Counted from the stretch's first letter, positions 8,214 to 17,226 are shown. The stretch is 64,000 nucleotides of DNA from Shinella sp. H4-D48 (GCF_022637395.1 NZ_CP093338.1:806001-870000), one strand, 5' to 3'. Made by a program: numbers and translations. Notes: generated from the letters alone by a model not told the origin.

Positions 8214-8522
8214 CTACTCGGCCGCAACGATGTGGAAGGCGCGCGGTTCGGCCTCCCTGGCAGCGCCGCCCATCAGGTAGATGAGACAGCTCGTGCGCAG
8301 CAGCGACGCGAAGTTCGACACCGTGCCGTTGCGCTCCAGCGCCTCGTCATAGAGCGTCGAGAGGAAGCGCGACGTCGACATACCCTGACCGCTGGCGATC
8401 TCGTCGATCAACACCCAGAAGGCCGCCTCGAGCTGGATGCTCGTCGAATGTCCGCCGATGCGCACCGAGCGGTTGACGGGCCGATAGCGTTGCGGATCCT
8501 GTCCCGCGAAGACCTCACACAT
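8214..8522 (-). CDS. Ribbon-helix-helix domain protein
   Basis: A 102-residue protein with the RHH fold typical of small DNA-binding or DNA-associated proteins (Pfam RHH_4-like, from memory). The segment RSVRIGGHSTSIQLEAAFWVLIDEIA gives the beta strand and first helix, followed by GMSTSRFLSTLYDEAL. The start MCEVFAGQDP at 8522 has GGAGGA upstream; an earlier in-frame ATG lacks one. It is convergent with, and ends two bases from, the triple-domain regulator. Target and role are unknown. Confidence 0.8.
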   Translation of the reverse strand: MCEVFAGQDPQRYRPVNRSVRIGGHSTSIQLEAAFWVLIDEIASGQGMSTSRFLSTLYDEALERNGTVSNFASLLRTSCLIYLMGGAAREAEPRAFHIVAAE

Positions 8523-8734
8523 TGGGATATCCTCCAGTCTTGTTTTTATGCCCGCGATTATGCGGTGGCGCTTGTATTTGGTCAAATCATCCCGTCGGGT
8601 GCGAACCGATAAAAAATCCTTCCCCGTATACTCCAGAAATGAAAATCCATGTGCGGTAACGGGCTGCTACCCGCGATCCCGATTCCGGACGCACACTTCC
8701 CTCACAAGCGAACTGCAAGCGGGGGAAACCAAGC

Positions 8735-9130
8735 GTGGCAAAGACGATACACTCCATGATCCGGGTTCTGGACGAAGACCGGTCCGTGGATTTCTACAAC
8801 AGGGCCTTCGGCCTCGAAATCGCCGAGCGACTGGATTTCGAGACCTTCACGCTCGTCTATATGAGCAATGCCGAAAGCGAATTCGAACTCGAGCTGACGA
8901 TCAACAAGGGTCGTACCGAAGCCTACAATCTCGGCGATGGCTATGGCCATCTCGCCGTGTCGGTTTCCGATCTCGACAGCGAGCATGCCCGCATCTCCGC
9001 ACTCGGCTTCACCATCGGCAAGATCGTCGAATTCAACCGGGACGGCGGCCTGCTTGCCCGCTTCTTCTTCGTCACCGATCCGGATGGCTACAAGATCGAG
9101 GTCCTGCAGCGGCGCGGTCGGTACAAGTAA
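8735..9130 (+). CDS. Glyoxalase I-like (VOC family) protein
   Basis: A 131-residue vicinal-oxygen-chelate protein resembling lactoylglutathione lyase, which converts the methylglyoxal-glutathione hemithioacetal to S-lactoylglutathione. It begins with GTG at 8735 behind GGGGGAA. Candidate metal ligands are H6 (KTIHSMIRVLD), E53 (FELEL), H72 (YGHLAVSV) and E122 (YKIEVLQ), close to the H5/E56/H74/E122 set of E. coli GloA. The paired beta-alpha-beta-beta-beta modules cover the whole length. It precedes a membrane dehydrogenase operon but is probably independent. Confidence 0.88.
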   Translation: MAKTIHSMIRVLDEDRSVDFYNRAFGLEIAERLDFETFTLVYMSNAESEFELELTINKGRTEAYNLGDGYGHLAVSVSDLDSEHARISALGFTIGKIVEFNRDGGLLARFFFVTDPDGYKIEVLQRRGRYK

Positions 9131-9187
9131 AGAGGCCGGCGGCCCGGGGGAGGCCATCAGCCATGAATGCAACGGGAGGAACGTGAC

Positions 9188-9718
9188 ATGACGACCATCT
9201 ACGAGCAGCGCCCCGGCATTTCCCGGCGCGAGCTTTTAAAGCGCGGCACGATCGGCGCCGCACTCATCATCGCCGGCAACGCCGTCATCAGCCCCGATCG
9301 GGCCTGGGGCATGGAAACGACGGCGCTCAAGCCGGAAACCATGGCGACGCTGATCAAGCTCGCCCGCGATATCTATCCGCACGATGCAATCGCGGATCGG
9401 TTCTATGCCATTGCCGTGAAGGGCCACGAGACAAAGGCCGGCACGGACGAGGCACACAAGACGCTGATCGAGGACGGCATCGCCGATCTCGACAAGCGCG
9501 CCGGCGCGAACGGCTATCGCGGCCTCGGCTGGGAGGATGACCGCGTCGCGATCCTGCGCGACATCGAAACGACACCGTTCTTCCAGGCGGTGCGCGGCGA
9601 TCTCGTCGTCTCCTTCTACAACCAGAAGGAACTCTGGCCGCATTTCGGCTACGAAGGCGAGTCCTACTCGAAGGGCGGTTACATCGCCCGCGGTTTCGAC
9701 GACATCGAATGGCTTTGA
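9188..9718 (+). CDS. Tat-exported small subunit of a GMC dehydrogenase (gluconate 2-dehydrogenase subunit 3 family)
   Basis: A 176-residue protein with an N-terminal twin-arginine signal (ISRRELLKRGTIGAALIIAGNAV, about 11-33). The mature part (TLIKLARDIYPHDAIADRFY, GWEDDRVAILRDIETTPFFQAVRGD, LWPHFGYEGESYSKGGYIARGFD) matches the gamma/subunit-3 family of membrane-bound sugar and sugar-acid dehydrogenases. This subunit carries the folded flavoprotein through the Tat system, since the large subunit has no signal of its own. It is first in a three-gene set with the GMC flavoprotein and a cytochrome c. Confidence 0.88.
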   Translation: MTTIYEQRPGISRRELLKRGTIGAALIIAGNAVISPDRAWGMETTALKPETMATLIKLARDIYPHDAIADRFYAIAVKGHETKAGTDEAHKTLIEDGIADLDKRAGANGYRGLGWEDDRVAILRDIETTPFFQAVRGDLVVSFYNQKELWPHFGYEGESYSKGGYIARGFDDIEWL

Positions 9719-9796
9719 CAACGGTCTGAGGGCTCGCGCCGGAGGAGGCGCGTCCCCGCGGCGCAACGCCGACCGTTCCCGTTTCAGGAGGAAACC

Positions 9797-11368
9797 ATGG
9801 CAGCTCCTTACGATCTCAACGACGACAGCGTGGTCGTCATCATCGGTTCCGGCGCCGGCGGCGGCACGCTCGGCAACGAGTTGGCGCAGAAGGGCATCGA
9901 CGTCGTCGTGCTCGAATCGGGCGCACGCCACGAATACGAGGACTTCATCAACGACGAGTGGGACAGTTTCGCCCAACTCGCCTGGCTCGATCACCGCACG
10001 ACAGGCGGCGGCTGGCGTGTGGCGAAGGACTTTCCGAACCTGCCGGCCTGGATCGTCAAGGCGGTCGGCGGCACCACCACCCACTGGGCGGGCGCCTCGC
10101 TGCGCTTCCAGGAACACGAGTTCAAGACGCTCAGCCATTACGGCAAGGTCGAGGGCGCCAACTTGCTCGACTGGCCGATCACGCTCGCCGAACTGGAGCC
10201 TTACTACGCCAAGGCCGAGGACAAGATGGGCGTCACCCGCACCAACGGCATCGAGGGCCTGCCGGGCAACAACAACTTCAAGATCCTCAAGGCCGGCGCC
10301 GACAAGCTCGGCTACAAGGAATGTCACACCGGCAACATGGCGATCAACTCCGCCGATCGCGACGACCGCATGAGCTGTCAGCAGACCGGCTTCTGCTTCC
10401 AGGGCTGCAAATGGGGCGCCAAATGGTCGACGCTCTACACGGAAATCCCGAAGGGCGAGGCCACCGGCAAGCTGGAGGTGCGGCCACAGTCGCATGTTGT
10501 GAAGATCGAGCATGACGCAAGCGGCAAGGTCAACGCCGTCGTCTATGCTGACAAGGACGGCAAGCTGCACAGCCAGAAGGCCCGCATCGTCGCCGTCGCC
10601 GGCAACTCCATCGAAAGCCCGCGCCTGCTGCTCAATTCGGCCTCGGCCAAGTTCCCGGATGGCCTTGCCAATTCGTCCGGTCAGGTCGGCAAGAACTACA
10701 TGCGCCATACGACGGGCTCGGTCTATGCCGTGTTCGAAAAGCCCGTGCACATGTACCGCGGCACCACCATGGCCGGCATTATCCGGGACGAAGCGAAACA
10801 CGATCCGTCGCGTGGTTTCGTCGGCGGCTACGAGCTGGAAACGCTCTCCCTCGGCGTGCCCTTCATGGCCGCCTTCCTCGATCCCGGCGGCTGGGGCCGC
10901 ACCTTCGCCTCGGCTATGGACAGCTACGCCAACATGGCCGGGCTCTGGATCGTCGGCGAGGACATGCCGCAGGAACAGAATGCCGTGAAGCTGCACGGGG
11001 AACTGAAGGACCAGTACGGTATGCCGATCCCGGACGTCTGGTTCACGGACCACGCCAACGACGTCGCCATGCGCAACCATGCCTACCAGCAGGGACAGGC
11101 GCTCTATGAAGCCGTCGGCGCGACCCGTAGCTTCCCCACGCCGCCCTATCCGTCCACGCACAATCTCGGCACCAACCGCATGAGCGAGAAGGCGAGCGAC
11201 GGCGTGGTCAACAAATGGGGCCAGACACACGACATCAAGAACCTGTTCGTGTCTGACGGCAGCCAGTTCACGACGGGTGGCGCGGAGAACCCCACACTCA
11301 CCATTGTCTCGCTTGCGATCCGCCAGGCCGATTACATTGCCAAGGAAATGGCCGCCGGCTCGATCTGA
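9797..11368 (+). CDS. GMC-family FAD dehydrogenase, catalytic subunit with Fe-S cysteines
   Basis: A 523-residue flavoprotein oxidising an alcohol or sugar and passing electrons to a cytochrome. The FAD Rossmann motif GSGAGGG is at 17-23 and GGTTTHWAGASLRF near 91-104. Cysteines C194-x5-C200-x3-C204 (SCQQTGFCFQGC) reproduce the spacing of the [3Fe-4S] ligands in bacterial FAD glucose dehydrogenase. The C-terminal part has the active-site histidine region PSTHNLGTNRMS and the GGAENPTLT FAD/active-site segment. There is no signal peptide, consistent with export alongside the Tat subunit upstream. Substrate unknown; glucose, fructose, sorbitol and gluconate dehydrogenases are all relatives. Confidence 0.9.
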   Translation: MAAPYDLNDDSVVVIIGSGAGGGTLGNELAQKGIDVVVLESGARHEYEDFINDEWDSFAQLAWLDHRTTGGGWRVAKDFPNLPAWIVKAVGGTTTHWAGASLRFQEHEFKTLSHYGKVEGANLLDWPITLAELEPYYAKAEDKMGVTRTNGIEGLPGNNNFKILKAGADKLGYKECHTGNMAINSADRDDRMSCQQTGFCFQGCKWGAKWSTLYTEIPKGEATGKLEVRPQSHVVKIEHDASGKVNAVVYADKDGKLHSQKARIVAVAGNSIESPRLLLNSASAKFPDGLANSSGQVGKNYMRHTTGSVYAVFEKPVHMYRGTTMAGIIRDEAKHDPSRGFVGGYELETLSLGVPFMAAFLDPGGWGRTFASAMDSYANMAGLWIVGEDMPQEQNAVKLHGELKDQYGMPIPDVWFTDHANDVAMRNHAYQQGQALYEAVGATRSFPTPPYPSTHNLGTNRMSEKASDGVVNKWGQTHDIKNLFVSDGSQFTTGGAENPTLTIVSLAIRQADYIAKEMAAGSI

Positions 11369-11386
11369 TATCTCTGGCGATCCTCC

Positions 11387-11460
11387 CCGGCCGCTTTCGG
11401 GCGGCCGGTGATCGCGTGCGGTCGGGAGACCGCGCCAACTCCGGCCGGCTCACGCCGGCC
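11387..11460 (+). repeat. Three tandem GC-rich hairpins between the GMC and cytochrome genes
   Basis: Three perfect stems follow one another: CCGGCCGC/GCGGCCGG (11387-11408, loop TTTCGG), GCGGTC/GACCGC (11418-11433, loop GGGA) and GGCCGGC/GCCGGCC (11443-11460, loop TCAC), the last followed by GCCTTTTC. They could partly terminate, or protect the upstream mRNA and set subunit ratios. Confidence 0.6.
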
Positions 11461-11480
11461 GCCTTTTCGATGGAACACCA

Positions 11481-11861
11481 ATGAAGACCCTTGCCGCACT
11501 GATTGTCCTTGCTCTTTCCACTACCGCGCTGGCAGCCGAAGGCTCCGCCGAAGCGGGCAAGATCGTCTTCAAGAAATGCACCGCCTGTCACAATGCCGAA
11601 CAGGCGACAAACAAGGTTGGCCCGCATCTCGATGGCATTGTCGGCCGCCAGGCGGCAGCACTTGCCGACTACACCAACTATTCCGATGCGATGAAGGAAC
11701 AGGGCGCCAACGGATTGACATGGGACGAGGCGACGCTCGCCACTTATCTTGCCGGCCCGAAAAAGATGATCCCGAAAACGCGCATGGCGTTTTCCGGCCT
11801 CAAGTCCGAGCAGGACATTGCAGACGTCATCGCCTATCTGAAATCGGTCAAGGCGCAGTAA
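11481..11861 (+). CDS. Class I c-type cytochrome
   Basis: A 126-residue periplasmic cytochrome c. The signal peptide MKTLAALIVLALSTTALA is followed by a mature protein with one haem site C33-T-A-C36-H37 and an axial methionine at M102 in KTRMAFSGL. Size and motifs fit cytochrome c550/c2-like proteins (KCTACHNAEQATNKVGPHLDGIVGR). It is the third gene of the GMC dehydrogenase set and is the likely electron acceptor of the flavoprotein, linking periplasmic oxidation to the respiratory chain. The hairpin-rich gap upstream may set its expression separately. Confidence 0.92.
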   Translation: MKTLAALIVLALSTTALAAEGSAEAGKIVFKKCTACHNAEQATNKVGPHLDGIVGRQAAALADYTNYSDAMKEQGANGLTWDEATLATYLAGPKKMIPKTRMAFSGLKSEQDIADVIAYLKSVKAQ

Positions 11862-11867
11862 GACCGC

Positions 11868-12770
11868 TTATCCGCCGCGCCGCTTCAACTGCAATTCGCG
11901 GAAGAAGATGAACAGGCCGGACGCGACGATGAAGCCAGCGCCGATGAGCATGGCGGGGCGGGGCGCGTCACCGAAGAACAGCCAGCCGAACAGCACCGCC
12001 CAGATCAGAAGCGTATACTGAAGCGGCACCACGGTCGCGGCATCGCCGAGCTTCAGCGAGCGGTTGACGAGCATATGCGCAGCCATCGCCACGATGCCAA
12101 GCAGGCTCAGCAGGCCGAAGTCGACCGCACTGACCGGCGCCCAACCGCCGGGATCGGCAAGACACCAGATGCCGGCGAACAGAGCCGCCCCGGAGACCTG
12201 CCAGAACACCAGCGTCGTGTCGGGCGTGGCGCGCAGCGACCGGCTGAACACCATGGCAAGCCCGAAGGCAAGGCTGCCCGCGAGCGCAATCAGGGCCGGC
12301 AGCGTGAAGCTGTCCTTGGAGGGCGACAACGCTATGATGACGCCTGCAAAACCGACGAGAATAGCCGACCAGCGCCGCCAGCCCACATTCTCGCCCAGCA
12401 TGACCGGCGAAAGGGCCGCCACATAAATCGGCGCGGCAAGCCAGTACGTCATCGCGTCCGCGAGCGGCATGTAAGCCACCGCGAAATAGAAAGCCGATGC
12501 CTCGAAGGCAAAAAGCCCCGAGCGGAGCAGATGCAGCTTCGGCTGCTCGACCTCGACAAGCCGACGCCAGCCGACCCGCCAAAAAAACGGCGCCAGCACC
12601 ACGATCGCTGCAAGACTGCGGATCAGCATCAGCTGACCGACCGAATAAGTGGAAACCAGCCACTTCCCGAGCACGTCGTTCAGTGAAAACATCACCATGC
12701 CGAGAAGCATCAACAGCACGCCGAGGCGGGCGGAGCCGGAAGCAGGCGTGGCGGCAGCGGTGTCGGTCAT
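11868..12770 (-). CDS. EamA-family (DMT) transporter
   Basis: A 300-residue inner-membrane protein of the drug/metabolite transporter superfamily with two EamA repeats and about ten hydrophobic segments (for example LGVLLMLLGMVMFSLNDVLGKWLV near the start and PAMLIGAGFIVASGLFIFF near the end). The start MTDTAAATPASG at 12770 gives the normal size; upstream starts overlap the divergent promoter. EamA proteins are usually exporters of amino acids, nucleotides or metabolites. It is divergent from the sugar-acid dehydratase gene; a functional link is only suggestive. Confidence 0.88.
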   Translation of the reverse strand: MTDTAAATPASGSARLGVLLMLLGMVMFSLNDVLGKWLVSTYSVGQLMLIRSLAAIVVLAPFFWRVGWRRLVEVEQPKLHLLRSGLFAFEASAFYFAVAYMPLADAMTYWLAAPIYVAALSPVMLGENVGWRRWSAILVGFAGVIIALSPSKDSFTLPALIALAGSLAFGLAMVFSRSLRATPDTTLVFWQVSGAALFAGIWCLADPGGWAPVSAVDFGLLSLLGIVAMAAHMLVNRSLKLGDAATVVPLQYTLLIWAVLFGWLFFGDAPRPAMLIGAGFIVASGLFIFFRELQLKRRGG

Positions 12771-12926
12771 GTCGGAAACTCTGATGGCAGTTGACGCGCT
12801 GTGACACATTCGGCGCCGTCGATCCAACGACTATTTTTGATAGCTGCATAAGTCAGTCTATCCCCGCACCGCCGGTTGATCCCCGTCTCCGGCAATGAAA
12901 CAGTACGGTCGGTGCGGAGGAGGGTC

Positions 12927-14714
12927 ATGATGACGGACACAAAGACGACAAAACGCCGGCTGCGCTCGCAGGACTGGTTCGACAACCGCGACCACATCGA
13001 CATGGCCGCCATCTATCTCGAACGCTTCATGAACTACGGCATCACGCCGGAGGAGCTGCGCTCGGGCAAGCCGGTGATCGGCATCGCCCAGAGCGGCAGC
13101 GATCTCACGCCGTGCAATCGCCATCACATCGATCTTGCCAGGCGTGTGCGCGACGGCATCCGCGATGCCGGAGGCATTCCCATCGAGTTTCCCACCCATC
13201 CGATCTTCGAAAACTGCAAGCGCCCGACGGCCGCCCTCGACCGCAACCTTGCCTATCTTGGCCTCGTCGAAATCCTCTACGGCTATCCACTCGACGGCGT
13301 CGTGCTGACGACCGGCTGCGACAAGACCACGCCCTCGGCCCTGATGGCCGCCTCGACGGTCGACATCCCCGCCATTGTCCTGTCGGGCGGGCCGATGCTG
13401 GACGGCTGGCACGACGGCGACCTCGTCGGATCGGGCACCGTCATCTGGCGTTCGCGCCGCAAGCTCGCGGCCGGCACAATCGACGAAGAGGAGTTTCTGG
13501 ACGCGGCAATGGATTCAGCCCCCTCCATCGGCCATTGCAACACGATGGGAACGGCCTCCACGATGAACGCGCTGGCCGAGGCGCTCGGCATGTCGCTCAC
13601 CGGTTGCGCCGCCATTCCGGCCGCCTATCGAGAACGCGGGCAGATCGCCTATCGCACCGGCCGCCGCGCCGTGGAACTGGTGCTGGAGGATATCCGCCCC
13701 TCCCACATCCTCACGCGGGAAGCCTTCCTCAATGCCGTGCGCGTCAATTCCGCCATCGGCGGCTCTACCAATGCGCAGCCACACCTGATGGCCATGGCCA
13801 AACATGCCGGTGTCGCGCTGGAGCCCGACGACTGGCAGCGCCACGGCTACGACATCCCGCTGCTGGCCGATGTGCAGCCGGCCGGCCGCTTTCTCGGCGA
13901 GCGCTTCCACCGCGCAGGCGGCGTGCCTGCGATCATGCGCGAACTGCTCGATGCGGGAAAACTCGATGGCACCTGTCCCACCGTGACGGGCCAAACCATG
14001 GCTCAAAACCTCGAGGGGCGCGCAGCAAGCGACCGCGAGGTGATCCGCCCCTATCACGCGCCGCTCAAGGAGCGCGCAGGTTTCCTCGTGCTCAAAGGCA
14101 ATCTCTTCGACTTCGCCATCATGAAGACCTCGGTCATTTCCGAGGAGTTCCGCCAGCGCTATCTCAGCGAGCCCGGCCGCGAAGGCATATTCGAGGGCAG
14201 GGCAGTGGTCTTCGACGGCTCGGAGGACTACCACACGCGCATCAACGACCCGGCGCTCGGCATCGACGAGCGCACCATCCTCGTCATCCGCGGCGCCGGG
14301 CCGCTCGGCTGGCCGGGTTCGGCGGAGGTCGTCAACATGCAGCCGCCGGATCATCTGCTCAAGCGCGGCATCACCAGCCTGCCGACGATCGGCGATGGGC
14401 GCCAGTCCGGCACCGCCGATAGCCCTTCCATCCTCAACGCCTCGCCGGAAAGTACTGCCGGCGGCGGCCTCGCCTGGTTGCGCACGGGCGACACCATCCG
14501 CATCGACCTCGAACACGGTCGCTGCGACATGCTGGTCACGGATGAAGAGATCGAAAGGCGCAAGGCCGATGGCATTCCCGCCGTGCCGGCAGATGCCACG
14601 CCATGGCAGCGCCTCTATCGCCAGACCGTCACGCAGCTCTCGGATGGTGCCGTCATCGACGGGGCGGCCGATTTCCGCGGGATTGCGGAAACGCCGCCGC
14701 GTCACAACCACTGA
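12927..14714 (+). CDS. IlvD/Edd family dehydratase, probably for sugar acids
   Basis: A 595-residue Fe-S dehydratase. The IlvD/Edd family includes dihydroxy-acid dehydratase, phosphogluconate dehydratase and L-arabinonate/D-xylonate dehydratases. Cysteines C63 (SDLTPCNRH), C131 (TTGCDKTTPS) and C204 (GHCNTMGTAS) are separated by 68 and 73 residues, the spacing known for the [2Fe-2S] L-arabinonate dehydratase of Rhizobium leguminosarum (C59/C127/C200). K133 corresponds to the Mg-ligating lysine. GGAGGAGGG precedes two adjacent ATGs (12927, 12930). Sugar-acid use (for example pentonates to 2-keto-3-deoxy acids) is more likely than valine/isoleucine synthesis. Two EamA exporters flank it and an ALDH lies beyond. 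Confidence 0.88.
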   Translation: MMTDTKTTKRRLRSQDWFDNRDHIDMAAIYLERFMNYGITPEELRSGKPVIGIAQSGSDLTPCNRHHIDLARRVRDGIRDAGGIPIEFPTHPIFENCKRPTAALDRNLAYLGLVEILYGYPLDGVVLTTGCDKTTPSALMAASTVDIPAIVLSGGPMLDGWHDGDLVGSGTVIWRSRRKLAAGTIDEEEFLDAAMDSAPSIGHCNTMGTASTMNALAEALGMSLTGCAAIPAAYRERGQIAYRTGRRAVELVLEDIRPSHILTREAFLNAVRVNSAIGGSTNAQPHLMAMAKHAGVALEPDDWQRHGYDIPLLADVQPAGRFLGERFHRAGGVPAIMRELLDAGKLDGTCPTVTGQTMAQNLEGRAASDREVIRPYHAPLKERAGFLVLKGNLFDFAIMKTSVISEEFRQRYLSEPGREGIFEGRAVVFDGSEDYHTRINDPALGIDERTILVIRGAGPLGWPGSAEVVNMQPPDHLLKRGITSLPTIGDGRQSGTADSPSILNASPESTAGGGLAWLRTGDTIRIDLEHGRCDMLVTDEEIERRKADGIPAVPADATPWQRLYRQTVTQLSDGAVIDGAADFRGIAETPPRHNH

Positions 14715-14720
14715 CACTGG

Positions 14721-15671
14721 TCAGCCGCGCCGTGCCACGAGAATGCCGAAGAGCACGATCACGCCCCCGATAGCCTGCATCAGCCCCACCGGCTCGCCCA
14801 GCAGCAGCCAGGCGAGGAGCGCGGCGACCACCGGTTGGAGAAGCAGCGTCAACGACGAAAACGCCGTCGGCAGGTAGGCGAGCGCGTAGGTGACGAGACC
14901 CTGCCCGCCGACATGGCTGATGAGCGCGAGACCGAGCAGCATGCTCCAACCGAATAGCGTCACCGGCACCATGTCGCCCTCCAGGAAGAAGGCGACCGGC
15001 AACATGCAGGTCATTGCGGAGAAGGTCGTCCAGACCATGATACGCAGTGTGGAGTACCGGGCACGCACATGGCCGATCGACAGCATGTAGCAGGCGTAGA
15101 AGATCGCGGCGAGGATGGCCGTTGCATCGCCCGCAAGCTGACCGCCGCCAATCGCCGCCGGCCCGCCCTTCAGCACGACGACACCCGAGAGCGCCAGCGC
15201 CAGTCCGGCAAGGAAGACGGGCGTTATGCGCGTGCGGAAAAGCAGCCACGATCCGAGTGTCACGAAGACCGGAGCGAGGTTGGCAAGCAGTGTCGCATTG
15301 GCGACGGAAGTCATGTGCAGCGAGACGTGCCAGGCTGCAAGATCGACGGCCAGGAAGATGCCGGGCAAAAACAGGAACAGCCGATCGCGCAGGCAGGATG
15401 GCCGTTTGTCGTCCTGTATTACCACGCGCGAGACGATGAAGAACGGCACGAGCGCCAGTGCAACGCGCCAGAACGCTGTCGCCATCGGCCCGACCTCGGA
15501 AAACCGCACGAAGATCGGCGAGCCGCCGATGGCAATGCCCCCAACAAGGAGGGCGATGAGCGCAAGGCGCGCATGCGGGGAGGATGCGATGGGGGGCACG
15601 GCGGACGTCCAGGAAGCGGCGATGCCGAGCGGGCTATCAGACCGCAGCGGTTTCAACCAGAGGCGCGCCGG
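14721..15671 (-). CDS. EamA-family (DMT) transporter
   Basis: A roughly 316-residue drug/metabolite superfamily membrane protein with two EamA repeats; hydrophobic segments run from ARLALIALLVGGIAIGG through GVVVLKGG to LMQAIGGVIVLFGILVA. It ends six bases from the convergent dehydratase stop. The start is uncertain: ATG at 15671 is taken, but TTG at 15701 or an internal codon nearer the first membrane helix are possible, since none has a clear ribosome-binding site. Substrate unknown. It is not closely similar to the other EamA protein at 11.9 kb. Confidence 0.82.
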   Translation of the reverse strand, partial: PARLWLKPLRSDSPLGIAASWTSAVPPIASSPHARLALIALLVGGIAIGGSPIFVRFSEVGPMATAFWRVALALVPFFIVSRVVIQDDKRPSCLRDRLFLFLPGIFLAVDLAAWHVSLHMTSVANATLLANLAPVFVTLGSWLLFRTRITPVFLAGLALALSGVVVLKGGPAAIGGGQLAGDATAILAAIFYACYMLSIGHVRARYSTLRIMVWTTFSAMTCMLPVAFFLEGDMVPVTLFGWSMLLGLALISHVGGQGLVTYALAYLPTAFSSLTLLLQPVVAALLAWLLLGEPVGLMQAIGGVIVLFGILVARRG

Positions 15672-15792
15672 CATTCTCAGGACGAGCGAAACAAAAAGCA
15701 ACGTCCCGTCAAAGACGGCCGATCATAATGCGGGAAGGAGAGCGACTGGGCCGGGGCCGCCCGCAGCAGCGGGCAGCCCAGGTCCGATATTC

Positions 15793-17226
15793 CTACGCCG
15801 CCTCGGGACGGTGCACGGTCTTCACCTCAAGGAAGTCCTCCAGGCCGAACATGCCGCCCTCGCGGCCATTGCCAGACTGCTTGTAGCCGCCGAACGGGCT
15901 GCCATAGCGGTGCGGACCGCCGTTGATATGCACCATGCCGGCGCGCAGGCGCGCGGAAACACGCTCCGCGCGGTCGGGATCGCCGGTCTGCACATAGGCC
16001 GCAAGGCCGTACGCCGTGTCATTGGCGATCGCGATCGCTTCCTCCTCGGTGTCAAAGGGAATGATCGACAGAACCGGGCCGAACACCTCTTCACGCGCAA
16101 TGCGCATGGTGTTGTTCACATCGGCAAAGATCGTCGGCTTGACGAAATATCCGGTCTCGTACCCATCCGGCTTGCCGGGACCACCGACGAGAAGCCGCGC
16201 GCCCTCGGAAACACCGGCCTCGATCAGCGCCTGCACCCGGCCGAACTGGATGTGCGAGACGAGCGGGCCGATATGCTCGCCCGCCTCCTCGGGATTGCCG
16301 ACCTTGGCTTGCTTGCCGGTGCGTTCGGCAATCTCCACCACCTTGTCATACACCGAACGCTCCACGAGCATCCGCGTGGGCGCATCGCAGGACTGGCCGG
16401 AATTGTTGAAGCATTCGCGCACACTGCCGGAAACGCGGCCCTCGAGGTCGGCATCGGCGAAAACGATGTTCGGCGACTTGCCGCCGAGTTCGAGTGTCAC
16501 GCGCTTGACCGTGTCTGCCGCATCCTTGCTGACGGCAATGCCCGCGCGCGTCGAGCCGGTGAAGGACATCATGTCGATGTCCTTGTGACGCGACAGGGCC
16601 GCGCCGCATTCCGGGCCGTCGCCGTTGACGAGATTGAACGTCCCCGCCGGGAACCCGGCCTCATGCACCATTTCCGCGTAGAGCATGGCGTTGAGCGGCG
16701 TGAATTCGGAAGGCTTGAGCACGCAGGTCGAACCCGTGGCCAGCGCCGGGACAACCTTCAGCGCGATCTGGTTGATCGGCCAGTTCCACGGCGTGATGAG
16801 GCCACACACGCCGATGGGCTCGCGGCGCACCACGTCGCCGTTCGGCAGGACTTCGCGGTTTTTCAGACGCTTCAGCGCATCGATGAAGCCCTGCAGATGC
16901 CCGACGCCCACATCGGCCTGCTGCTCGGTGCTCATGGTGATGGGCGCGCCGAGCTCCAGCGTGATCGTGCGCGCCATCTCGTCATAGCGGCGCTTGTAGA
17001 TTTCCAGCAGCTTCTCCAGCAGTGCTAGCCGCTCTTCCGTGCTGGTCTGGCTATAGGTCGCAAACGCCTTCTTGGCAGCCGCCACGGCGCGGTCGATGTC
17101 GGCGGACGTACCCATCGAGATGACCGCAATAGGCTTCTCGGTCGCCGGGTTGATCACCGACAGATCGTTCGGCTTCAAAGGATCGACCCACTGGCCGTCA
17201 ACATAGAATTTGCGCCTGTCGAGCAT
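15793..17226 (-). CDS. NAD(P)-dependent aldehyde dehydrogenase
   Basis: A 477-residue aldehyde dehydrogenase with a complete active site: N148 (TPWNWP), E247 (TLELGG) and C280 (NNSGQSCDAPTRMLV). The NNSGQSCDAPTR version of the nucleophile loop resembles the branch often annotated as betaine-aldehyde, vanillin or general aldehyde dehydrogenase rather than SSADH. It is transcribed away from the copper genes and may form a unit with the EamA gene downstream. A role in finishing sugar-acid breakdown with the adjacent IlvD-type dehydratase is possible but unsupported beyond proximity. Confidence 0.9.
   Translation of the reverse strand: MLDRRKFYVDGQWVDPLKPNDLSVINPATEKPIAVISMGTSADIDRAVAAAKKAFATYSQTSTEERLALLEKLLEIYKRRYDEMARTITLELGAPITMSTEQQADVGVGHLQGFIDALKRLKNREVLPNGDVVRREPIGVCGLITPWNWPINQIALKVVPALATGSTCVLKPSEFTPLNAMLYAEMVHEAGFPAGTFNLVNGDGPECGAALSRHKDIDMMSFTGSTRAGIAVSKDAADTVKRVTLELGGKSPNIVFADADLEGRVSGSVRECFNNSGQSCDAPTRMLVERSVYDKVVEIAERTGKQAKVGNPEEAGEHIGPLVSHIQFGRVQALIEAGVSEGARLLVGGPGKPDGYETGYFVKPTIFADVNNTMRIAREEVFGPVLSIIPFDTEEEAIAIANDTAYGLAAYVQTGDPDRAERVSARLRAGMVHINGGPHRYGSPFGGYKQSGNGREGGMFGLEDFLEVKTVHRPEAA

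Noticed and set aside
9236-11230. Minus-strand open frame opposite the GMC dehydrogenase genes
   Set aside because: The plus strand carries Tat signal, FAD and Fe-S motifs in correct order; the minus frame has none.
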